This document shows, one piece after another, positions 23,625-33,258 of a DNA stretch of 64,000 nt; the stretch's first letter is position 1, and each line of letters begins with the position of its first letter. The DNA is taken from the NCBI GenBank assembly GCA_025529335.1, contig JAMYHX010000002.1, forward strand, positions 334,622 to 398,621. Reading direction: 5' to 3'. This stretch comes from Rhizopus sp. PT2906 (Eukaryota > Mucoromycota > Mucoromycetes > Mucorales > Rhizopodaceae). Under the pieces are notes generated by a model that made no database searches, had not been told where the DNA came from, and worked only from the letters and a program-made list of their open reading frames with translations. Made by a program: the position numbers and the translations under genes.

Positions 23625-23856
23625 TATAAATAGCCTCTGTTTATTCTCACTTAACTTTACTTGTTTTACTTTATTTTCTTTTATATTTTTATCAATAAAT
23701 CTTATTCTGTGTATAAAGTAAACTTCTGATACTATTATCTCAAGTAAATACAAGTCACTTGAAGCAAATATATCTTCATTGTATCTCTACAAGTTTATCA
23801 CAAGAAACCATTATCTTACAATCTTGTCTGATCTTACAAGAAGATCTGGTGGTCAC
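23625..23856 (+). repeat. Leader-like unit 4
   Basis: TATAAATA is at 23625. The hairpin TCAAGT/ACTTGA lies at 23740-23762. The second hairpin GATCTT(acaag)AAGATC is at 23830-23846, and TGGTGGTCAC ends at 23856. An A/C-rich stretch follows. Confidence 0.6.
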
Positions 23857-24310
23857 ACATCGACATACTATCAATATTTTCAACAACTCTTTAGAACAAC
23901 TAAATCAATTCAAACTTTAAACTAACCTACACACAAATCCAAAATTTACGATGCTTCGTTCAATTGCCATTTTTTTTTTTTTAAAAAAAAAAAAACAGTG
24001 AAAAAGGCTATAGCAAATGTTCTGATTATGTATTTAACTAAACATACAGAAGAAGCAGGTTGAACATGCTCCTTCTCTGATATAATATTTTATTTTCTCC
24101 TTTTAAGTATGATAAATTGGAAAAGAGTACTGATAAACAGTTTTTGATATTAATCAACTTTATTCAAAATAAAAGTACATCGAGGCGACGCTTTTATACT
24201 TTTTCTGTTCTCTCTTGTTTTTATTTTGTATTCATAACAGCTATAATAAATGAGCCAAGCAGAACGAGTAAACAGAAGCTAAAAAAGATTGATATAAATT
24301 TAATAATCAT

Positions 24311-26728
24311 ATGCAGGGAAAATTAAAGCCAAGAGAAAATACTGAAGCAAAAAGAAAAAGCGAGGAGCAAAGTATGAAATTAAACGTTAATGAACCAGAG
24401 ATAAAAGAACAAAAAGAAGTAGAAGAGCAGGAGTATACAGAGATCCCTGAGAAGGAACCTCAAATGATTTTAAAAGATGTTCATGATAAAGGCCTACTTA
24501 TGGAGCCCTACAGTGTTGAGTAAGTGAGCACCGTGTGAAATGGTAAAAGCAAAAAGCAGTTTACTAAATACTCACTACAGTAGAATTAGCGACATGAGCG
24601 TGCTTTCTGAACAAACAGAAATTATACAACCAGTGGGATTGACTCCAAAGCAGGCTATACCATCTAAGGCGCTTCCAGAGGAACTAGGTACTATTTCAAA
24701 CATCACATTAGGGAACACAAGCTACGATGCTGTTATCAGGAAGAGCTTTAGCCAGGAACCTTTCCACGACGATCAAGTACAGTATAGGAATGGCAAAGGT
24801 TTTTACAGAAACGATGAAACCCTTGGAGAGTTACAGAAGCAAAGTATGATTGCATCAAAGGCTGAATATGCTCAATATATCGAAGATATTTTCAATGCGA
24901 ATCGTCATGATGATCAAAGCTTTTTAAACCTCATAAACACCTCGGTTGATATTTGGATGAAGGAATGGGACAAAAAGCGCTGCAGAACCGACAGGAATCT
25001 TCAATGGAATAATATTTATGGAAGAATACATTACAGGAATCCTTTACCTGTAATAAATGGTAATCATTGGTATTAATAAATGTATGAAGTTGCAAGTTAC
25101 TAAAAAAAAAAAACTCTTGGTTTGATAGAAATTTCTCTGATTAACGCAGATGATCCCAATGCGCTTGGATGGAGATTGGCTCATGCCTTTACTGAGTGTT
25201 ATGATTTACAAGAGTATATTTGTCTGTCAGCTCAAGTTATCGAGGCTCTTTACGAAAGTAAACAAAAGATGTTTAATGATACATAGACTGTGCTTAATCT
25301 CAATGTATAATAGAGTCTATCAATCAAATGTACCTTTTCGAGGTTGTAGAATCGACCATCAGTTATATAATTGAGAACCCCGCATACATGGACGCAGTCG
25401 AGACATTTATCACTTGTATACATTGCCTTCTCGTCAAAATGAGGGACGAAAACGTTGATAACGTGGATAGACTTGTTAACTCTGATGCTCGCGACATTGC
25501 CACAACTCTAAAGTCCTTGCTAAAATTACCTATATCTAGTGCTTCTACAGGTGTAAGCATCAGTGTGTACCAAAGCGGATTGGATAATTTTAATCAGTTG
25601 ATGTCAAATATGCTGGAGATCACAAGTTACAATGATATATCATACAAGCCTATAAAAAGTATATGGAGCAACATAAAAATCAACAAGGTCACTACTGGAT
25701 CATTTTACGAGCAAGTAAAAGATATGACGAAGCACTTGTTTGCAATCTATGAAAAAACACAAGATAATGGCACTTATGTGTGGGACCCTCGTGAAGCAAC
25801 TTCCAAAATCATTTCTCTTCTTGAGCCTTTTCAAGGAAGCTTTGCACCCTTACAAGTCGCATTAATCAAGCAACTGTGCAGCAAAATGTTTATCAATATG
25901 GAGAGAAAATATCCAACACTTCAAGTCAATTATTACTCTCTCCTTATGAAGCAGTTTCCCGCATTGTAAGTTTAAAAAGAGCGTCATTATACATTATTTT
26001 CTAATACAGCTTTGACAAGATGTGAGAGACATGGACCTTTGCTCATTGAACATATGGAAGTGTATGTACTTTACTTATAGTGTTAAAAGTTTCTTATGTT
26101 TTTTATGTTGTTTAGATTTGATGTTGGCAGCTATCATTTTACGTTTAATGATGTGGAGATTGACCTCAGTAATGCTATTCCAAAGCGTGCATGGTCTAAT
26201 ATAATAAGTACAGTAGATGATTCCGCAAGCGGGCTGTACAAAAAAGATATTACCACTTATGGATTGTATGTATATATTCTTACTCTATATAATCAGGCTA
26301 ACACGTCTTATGTTCATATACATAGCACCAATGCTTCATTAACATGCAAAGTCCCTCATTTTAAATATAAGAAGGTGGAAGGTATACCGCCTTGGGAAGA
26401 TTCAGGGGAAGCAGCCATCGATATTAAGAATATAAGCTTTCAAGTCAAGATACAAACTATCTCTGAAGAATACTTAGGTTTTAGTACTCAAGTCCTTGGT
26501 TGTAGATGCAATATCGGACATATGGATATTCACATAAAGAAGAGCCAGTATCCAGAGTAAGCTTTAGTATGATTAAGTAGACGTCTTGCTAAACTGATAT
26601 TTAATAGATTTGTTAATGCCCTTGCCCTCAGGAGCATAAAGACAAATGCAAAGGCAAGGTTAGAACAGGAGCTTTCTAATGTTGCCCAAGCATTTTTTAA
26701 AAAAGTCTTTTCTGTTAAGCTTTTTTAA
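24311..26728 (+). CDS. 690-aa protein, tentatively HAM1-like/DUF4449 (TULIP-type lipid-binding)
   Basis: Seven exons: 24311-24519, 24581-25059, 25129-25257, 25314-25965, 26020-26061, 26116-26556 and 26608-26728, with phases closing to about 690 aa. The N-terminus is charged (Glu/Lys-rich). The middle is helical (PNALGWRLAHAFTECYDL, then a long predicted helical region). The last 190 residues are beta-rich (FDVGSYHFTFNDVEIDLS, then PPWEDSGEAAIDIKNISF) and end in a long helix. In order and flavour this resembles fungal HAM1-like proteins with DUF5923 and DUF4449, thought to be tubular lipid-binding proteins. That is an impression from pattern, not an alignment. The start could lie further upstream, since CATATGCAG at the first codons could also be an acceptor. 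Confidence 0.5.
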
Positions 26729-27042
26729 TTCAAATGTGAAACTAATAAAACCTCATTCATTACTTGCTAACTTTTTTCATATACAAAACTGCTGTCTATT
26801 TTAACGTTAGATGCAACATCAGATAATTTTGAGTCTCCATTTCAATTCGATACATGCGCTAAACTTGTTCTTTTTCCAGATTAATCTCACAAGTTCCTCT
26901 ATTCTAATGCATAACAAAAAAGGTTGTCTAAAAAGGAATGAGTAATGGGATTTATTAAAAAAAGAAGAATAAAGTCAATACTAATTTGCAATTAGAAGAA
27001 AAGAACCTAATGAAAGTAGTTTGGTTTATTTCTTTTTCCCTT
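26729..27042. other. Short convergent intergenic region
   Basis: 314 bases between two convergent stops. It is AT-rich, with AATAAA-type signals on the minus strand near 26950-26975. No other feature was seen. Confidence 0.4.
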
Positions 27043-27310
27043 TTAAGCAGGTGGTTGATAGACATTAATCCAACCGCAAGTTTGGCATTCATAAAGTTGT
27101 TTCGTATTTCCACAAGGTATTAATGGAACAAAGCAAAAAGTGAAGCACTCGTTGGATTTTACAAGATAAACATCATGAGCTTGGCAATTGGGACAATGCC
27201 AAACAGCTCCTCTCGATTTACGTTTAAAACGATCGATACCAACTATATAGAATAAGTTTATGTTTCCATCAAGCAAAAAAGAGAGACTTACAGGTAAAGC
27301 AAAAAAACAT
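27043..27310 (-). CDS. Small zinc-ribbon protein (zinc-ribbon 15 type)
   Basis: Two exons, 27292-27310 and 27043-27242, giving 72 aa. The start MFFCFTFGIDR is typical of this family. It has CPNC at about residues 28-31 and CQTC near 61-64 as metal-binding pairs, with the hydrophobic block CFTFCFVPLIP between them. Such proteins are conserved across fungi with no established role; they probably bind zinc at a membrane. The first exon is only 19 bases and is supported by phase and by the conserved MFF start. Confidence 0.75.
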
Positions 27311-27447
27311 AGTCTTTTTTTTTAAAAAAAAAAAAAGAAAAAAAGAAGTATCTAAGAAAAGTTAACCCTACGTCATTTTGTATCAATGTACATCAGGTAC
27401 AGCATGAATAGTAAGAAATTTTTTTATTAGGTAATATGATGATTAAG

Positions 27448-30107
27448 TTATTGCATAGGAATACCAGCGTACTCATCAAAGTCTAAGGCCAAGTTTAAGT
27501 TCTACAAAATATTAGAACAAGAAAAAGGTATATAGTTATTTTCTTACCTGGAGTGCTTGAGTAGCTGCTCCTTTTAGTAAATTATCTATGGTTGTAGTAA
27601 TCACCACGCGCTTACCCTCAGGGTGCACATTGAATCCTCCGATACGTACGAAATGTTTACTAGCATTATCACGTACTAATGGCTCTCCTGATTCCATCAC
27701 TTTTACCAATTTCTCGCCCTGGTAGAATTCTTCAAAGGCTGATTTAATATCTTGACTTGTCATTTCTTTTTGTAAGGGAGCATTCACTGTGAGTGCAATA
27801 CCCTGGAACCATGAAGCAACATGAGGGATAAAGTGGACTGGTCTTCCTAATTGGTAAGATACTTCACGTTCATGAATGTGATTTGTGAGTGCGTAAGGAA
27901 TCAAGTTATCACGCAATACGTTGATATCGTTCTTGGGGGACGGTTTGGTACCAGCACCAGAATAACCAGAGACACCAAAGACGGTAGGAGAAGAGTGAGG
28001 GTCAAGGAATGGTAAAAGTGGACGAAGCGAAAGTTGTGCGCCCGTTGCATAGCATCCAGGGTTGGCAATACGGGTAGCGCCTTTGATATTTTCACGGTTG
28101 AACTCAGGAAGACCATAGGTCCATGAAGCGTCAAATCGATAGTCAGCACTTAAATCAACGAGCACCTTTTCGGATGACTCGCCAGCCTTGACATCTTGAT
28201 TGACTTGATCTACAAAGGGTGTACAAACGTTGTTGGGTAAAGCCAGAACCCAAGCATCGACTTCAGTTTGCGTCTTAAGATCTTGAGGCTTTAAGTTGAC
28301 ATAGGTCAAATCGGACTTGGTATAACCTTCCAAAGGTTTTCCTTCAAGTTCACGAGAGCTTACATGTGTCAAGTTGAGATGAGGATGAGCATTCAATAAG
28401 TTGATCAGTTCACGACCAGTGTAGCCACGTGCGCCAATTAAACCTACGTTCTTTGGCTTTTGGGCTGCTGTGGCATATCCGCGGCGCTGCTGGAATTGTC
28501 TCAATGTAGAATAAGATCGAGCACCCAAGGGTGCAGCTACCTTTTGAGCTGCTGTAAGTGTTTGCTTGACTTTTTCCGTATCTTCAATGCCATAAAAGAA
28601 TGTTGTAGATTGATCTTTGGGGTTTCTGAGTGAACCATCAGCTCGTTCAAAGTGCCAAGAGGGATCAAGATTACCCTCCTTACTTTTAGCTTCTACTCTC
28701 CAAGTTAAGCAATCATGGTCCTTACGAATAGCTGTCCACAAGTTCTCGGGTACGTTATTCAAAACAGCCGTTTTGGTGGTCAAAAGTTTTTCAAGAACAG
28801 CAGGCTGACTAGGGTCTTCAGGGTTCTTTGTAACAATAGCCAAAACCTGGCCAGGTTCGTCTGTGTAAATGTTGACTTGTTTGCCTTGGAGAGAGCGAAG
28901 ATAAGAGGCAACAGATGTTTCTCCAGAGAGGACAGCGCTGTCTTCAACTTCCATAATACGACGAAGCTTGTCAGGATCGATCTGATCCAAGTTATCGTAC
29001 TTGAACAATTTGTGGCCACGACGGATCAGAGTGCCTGCACCTGAATCAGTAAATAGCTCTTTATGCAAGTGGCCAGCAGAGATAATAGCAACAGATGATG
29101 AGCGAGGAAGGCCATCCAAGAGTTCTTTACATTGCTTAATTTTGAGTTTGGTGCCATACTTAACCCATGGTTCTTTCAAAAGATCTTCGTATTCCTATAG
29201 AAATATATCTGTCTTAATGATCATGTTGAGTAAAATAATCGCAAAAAATACCTCATCTAGATTGATCACGTCTAATCTTTTACCAGTAACACCATGATAA
29301 AGCCCATTCTTTTCATTTAAAAATACAATCTTTAAAGGTTCAATGACTGTAGCCAATTCAGCAGCAGCAACGTCAGCATTGACATTCAAGATCTGGCCTG
29401 TGGGAGTTTCAGCAAGCGAGGTCAGGATGGGTAAGGCGCCTGCACGAATGGAGGATTCAATTACTTCCTTGTTCACACCAGTGATTTTGCCGACAAATCC
29501 ATATTTATCTTTGTCGAGATAATCAGCCACAAACACGCCTCCAGGAATTGGCCTTGCCTTTGTACCATGTCTTTCGAGTGCATCTACCAACTTGAGATTT
29601 TCGGCCATAAAGACTTTGCGAGCAATTTCGAGTGTCTGAGGATCAGTGATACGAATACCTTCTTCATACTGAGGCTCAATCTTGGCTTCCTCTAGTAGTT
29701 TGTTTAATTGAGGACCGGCGCCATGGAGAACAATTGGGTAGAGACCAACACGATGCAAAAAGGTCAAAGCAGAAGCTAGTGTTTCTAATTCATCTGTCAA
29801 GACAGCACCGCCTACTTTGATAACTGCAAATTTTTGTGATTCTACAGATGAAAAATGGCGAAGATATTGTTCAACTTCTTTACGAGAGCCAATGTTGTAT
29901 AGTAACTTGACAATAGTTTCCTAGAAAAGGGTGTTATTAAATTGAGCATATATATCAAATGGATAATACCTTTTCTGCGTTTGGATTTGAGTAAGCATGG
30001 TATCTTCTTTCAGTAACAAACCGTTGAGATACCACAAGGGATCTTTTAGGGACATGTCGAGAAAAAGAGGTGACAGTAGATAGCGTTTTTCGAGCTATGG
30101 ATAACAT
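27448..30107 (-). CDS. ARG5,6: Bifunctional acetylglutamate kinase / N-acetyl-gamma-glutamyl-phosphate reductase
   Basis: Four exons: 29970-30107, 29252-29920, 27548-29194 and 27448-27501, about 835 aa. The Arg/Ser-rich N-terminus (MLSIARKTLSTVTSFSRHVP) is a mitochondrial targeting sequence. The kinase follows (VIKVGGAV, LHGAGPQ, NVNADVAA), then a GNAT-like regulatory segment (SAGHLHKELFTDSGAGT, RRGHKL), which in fungi mediates arginine feedback. The reductase starts near residue 520 with GARGYTG; its active-site cysteine lies in NPGCYATG at about residue 650. The precursor is normally cleaved in mitochondria into two enzymes that catalyse steps 2 and 3 of ornithine/arginine synthesis. The region around RRGYATAAQKPKN, with a second cluster of basic residues, is the likely internal processing site. 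Confidence 0.96.
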
Positions 30108-30899
30108 TCTTTTTCTTTGACAAAAAGAAGGAAAACGAAGAGAGAGAGAAAAAAAAAAAAAGAAGAAAAAAGAGCTCTGTTTTTTTGACAAGTTTGTTTC
30201 TCACCTTGTTGCTTTAATAGAGTTACTATCGGACTTTTAAGTTTCAAAAAGACTGATAAGAAAATAGTAAAGATATCACATTGAATATTTACAGAGAGAG
30301 GAAATCAAGCCATGATAAACAAGTTTGTATATACAAAACTTTAATTGATCTGTATATTAGATATATACTTATTTATGCCCTAGAATTAGATATGCCAGGT
30401 TACGTCGGAGTGAATAAATATAAAATGCATTGAATATGACTCACAGAGAGTTATTTTTTGTGATTATCACTTTTTTGATTTTAAATAACAATTATTTTTA
30501 TGTCTTTCCTTTCGAAATATTTAAAGAAAACAAAAAAAGGAAGATGTCCTATTGCTTTTCTTTAGGAAACATGAATGTATGAGTGTGAATGGTGATGGAA
30601 AGAAAGACGGCTAGCTTTCAGGAGATGTGAGAAAGGGTGGCTGTCGGTGTTTCGAGAGATAACAATAAATCATCCATTGAAATGCTTTATTGGACAAGCT
30701 CCATTTTTATTAGTGACCATCACAGAAACTAAATAAAATTTTTTTGTATATCATTAAGCAATCTTTTATTAAACCCAATTGGGCATGCAGTGTTTTTATA
30801 CTAATTTGTTCGGGCAAGTTCAACAAGGTGGGGGTGTATCATATGTGGGAATGGGAGGGTACTAGTGGTGGATGGAGATAAAATTTGTATACAGTGTGG

Positions 30900-31100
30900 C
30901 TGGTAACTTTTGGATATACACTACGTGCACGAAGAAATTCACGAGAAGGTTAATGCTACGGGCACTTCCTCTGGACGCTACCTATGTTGTCATTATACGC
31001 CTTCACATTACCAAAGTCTAACCTAATGCTATTAGTTGATATATAATACGAATTGATTGTAATTATTCTTGAATGATCTTTGTTGATCTAACTGACAACA
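30900..31100. repeat. Dispersed repeat A, copy 3
   Basis: This holds the blocks CTACGTGCACGAAGAAATTC, GGTTAATGCTACGGGCAC, GACGCTACCTATGTTGTCA, CACATTACCAAAG, TCTAACCTAATG, TCTTGAATGATCTTTG and TTGTTGATCTAACTGACAAC. It is colinear with copy 2 and, in part, copy 1. It has no coding capacity. Confidence 0.75.
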
Positions 31101-31501
31101 TAAAATTAAAACACAGCAATAACCACATTTTGTCTCTTTTCTCTTGCAAAGAGACAAACCAAGGTAAATTCGTATTCTACATCAAGATATCTGTTCCTTA
31201 TCAATCTTGACGTGATGCTACACATTGAAACGTTTCGTTGACGACATCACAGGTAGTGCTTGTCAGTCTTTTACACCAACAAAACTATTGTAACTCCAAT
31301 GTATCTCTACATCAGACTAGCTTTAGCAGTATCTGCTGAACTTTGGTTTTTCTGGCAGCTCTTACAAGCCGACCACAATGAGTCATGGTACCGAACTCAT
31401 GTATATTTAGCAGTGTAGGACAACACGCTGTGGATATAGTAGGCTTACTGTAAAATTGGCACCATTAATTGCATCACATAAGCTTCTTGCTTTGAAAGTA
31501 G

Positions 31502-32561
31502 ATGCTCCTTCACTACTCGCTTTGTTTTGCTCAAGGAAGAAGACCCAACAGAGGTAAAGAAATGGAATCGGTAAATACTGATGGCAACCCTATCATTACA
31601 CGTCAAGTTGCCGCTGAATCAAAAGATGCTGTTTTTGGATCTATTTTCGATCTTGAGGAAATCAATACTTTATGTAACAACTATGGCTTAGAATTTGCAC
31701 ACAATATGTATGTTTTGCCTGATCTTAAGACTGGTTGAATTAATGGATATTTACTAAATGAAACGCCTGCTGGCACAATAAGGTCATTTCAGCAAGAAGG
31801 AAATAGGAAAAGAAAAATAGATGATCACTAGCGTGAGGTTTCAGATAGGTCAACAATATTACAGACAAAAGTTGGTGTTCTACAACGGCAGCTTAGGGAG
31901 CTTTATGTTGAAAGAAGACGATTTGCTCTTATAATGAAGTCAGAAGACTAAAGAAGAAATGGATTGCAAATAAATCAAGACCACTTACTGCTGTTGAGGA
32001 GGCACAAAACAAGATGCCATATAATGAGATTCAACAAGTAAAGATAAGGAGGAATGTGATATATGAGCAGATTATTAATACAAAACAAAAGTTATCCGAC
32101 GCAAGGATGAAGTTGTACCTTAGCCGTAATCAAGTGAGCGTAGAGTTGATAGAAAGCAGACAATAACATATAATTACCCGGGATAACTAGAAAGGGATCG
32201 ATAGAGTGGAAAGCTTTAGAATTGATGATAGCCTCGAAAAGTTTGACAACTTAAGATGCCTACTGTTAAACGACATGGTCTTTTAAGATATTACATCTGA
32301 GGAATGCAGCAAAAAGTAGTATAAACATGCTATTTTAAATGGATGTAAAAACCAAGATAGTTTGAAGTCCCAACAATCTAGTAGACTTTGGAACAGGGAT
32401 CTTGCCGCTGTATTAAATTTTCGTTCAATATTGATATCGCTCAGAGAGACAGGCAATCGACCTGAAAGATTCAAGAGATACATTAAGGAAGAGAATAAAT
32501 GAAAAAAGAAGGGACTACAACGTCAAAGTAACAAAAGAAAACAAGCCAGATTCGATTCTGC
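31502..32561 (+). pseudogene. Degraded Fanzor/TnpB-like (OrfB) gene with frameshifts and stops
   Basis: Colinear plus-strand fragments in shifting frames. From 31502: HAVFGSIFD-like text (KDAVFGSIFDLEEINTLC), stop at 31736, then resumption to about 31950 with coiled-coil-like text (LQRQLRELYVERRRF). At about 32040-32165 the frame gives RRNVIYEQIINTKQKL. At 32340-32440 it gives SRLWNRDLAAVLNF followed by LRETGNRPERFKR. The block W-N-R-D-x-A-A-x-x-N is the RuvC-III motif of TnpB/Fanzor, and here the catalytic Asp is kept. The CxxC residues before it are mostly lost. Several frame breaks make it non-functional. The assignment rests on that motif and on its place at the end of a mobile-element-like protein. 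Confidence 0.5.
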
Positions 32562-32941
32562 CTCGGTTATCACTGAAGATACCCACAGTAAAAGCTATTT
32601 AGCCATTCACAAATCATCCCAACACTTTGTCTACAAAAAACCTTGTATGCGTCTAGCTTCGTTATTATTGACATTTGTCTAAATTTTTGTGTATGATTGT
32701 CAAATTTTAATGACAAGTTGTCAAACATATTTTCAACACCTGTAAAACAATATTTCTGTGTATAATAATTTAGTACAAAAGATGTTCCTTGTTCTCCCTT
32801 TGTTTTGTTTTATTATCAGCATAAGAAGACGTATTTAAGTGTATGGATTATTATATAAAAACACTTTAACCAGCCTTGTAGCTATTTATAAAAAGGTTAA
32901 TCATTCTTTTCGATCCTATATTTAGAATGCATTAAAATCAC

Positions 32942-33258
32942 TTACAATTGCCACCAAGCACCTATAAAAAAAAAAAGAGTAAGTATATATGCAATACACG
33001 AATCATTTAATTATTTACCAATGAAGGGAGCAGCGAAACCAAGACCAAGGTACAAGGACATCTTGATTGCAAGACCAGCTCTGTTCTTGGTGTTGAAAGG
33101 AATGTTCTAATTGAAACAGGGTTAATGCCTATTCATATTGCATCTACTTTACACATTACTTGTCCATTGGTGTTTTCAAAGTGATAGAGATCAGAGCGAG
33201 CAATGCGGCGAGCAGCAGCAGAGCGCATGGCAGAACGAGCGAGGATGTTGGAGTACAT
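32942..33258 (-). CDS. COX8: Cytochrome c oxidase subunit VIIc (yeast Cox8)
   Basis: Three exons, 33160-33258, 33019-33106 and 32942-32961, giving 68 aa. The N-terminus is an Arg/Ser/Ala-rich mitochondrial presequence (SAMRSAAARRIAR). The mature part has HFENTNGQNIPFNTKN followed by one membrane helix (AIKMSLYLGLGFAAPFIGAWW), matching the NLPFSVENK...KMCLYFGSAFATPF layout of COX7C. It is a nuclear-encoded single-span accessory subunit of respiratory complex IV. The gene sits alone inside the accessory region, with a transposon fragment 300 bases upstream. Confidence 0.88.

Larger units (their letters stand above)
21814..24310. other. Non-coding region with four spaced leader-like units
   Basis: About 2.5 kb downstream of the tRNA without an open frame of note. 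It is pyrimidine/AT-rich and contains four units with a shared architecture, listed separately. A poly(T)/poly(A) palindrome (T10 then A12) lies near 23970-23996. The last 300 bases should include the promoter of the gene at 24311. Confidence 0.55.
30108..32941. other. Accessory region: ARG5,6 promoter, repeat copy 3, Fanzor-like fossil
   Basis: The first 300 bases should carry the ARG5,6 promoter. Copy 3 of dispersed repeat A lies at 30900-31100 and a degraded nuclease-like gene at 31502-32561, each listed separately. 32640-32740 contains repeated TTGTCAAA/TGACA motifs. Nothing else was recognised. Confidence 0.45.

Noticed and set aside
21814..24310. A CRISPR-like array, suggested by the regular ~500-base spacing of TGGTGGTCAC
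   Set aside because: The spacers are far too long and the repeats too few and too short; this is eukaryotic DNA.
24117..24326. A 69-codon plus-strand frame before the 690-aa gene
   Set aside because: Composition is random, it has no splice link to the gene, and it overlaps the expected promoter.
30108..30191. Extension of the ARG5,6 reading frame upstream into a Phe-rich stretch
   Set aside because: It translates a T/C-rich leader. The ATG at 30107 gives a proper mitochondrial presequence.
32283..32483. A minus-strand frame across the Fanzor-like fossil
   Set aside because: It is the antisense of the WNRDLAA block, which reads better on the plus strand.
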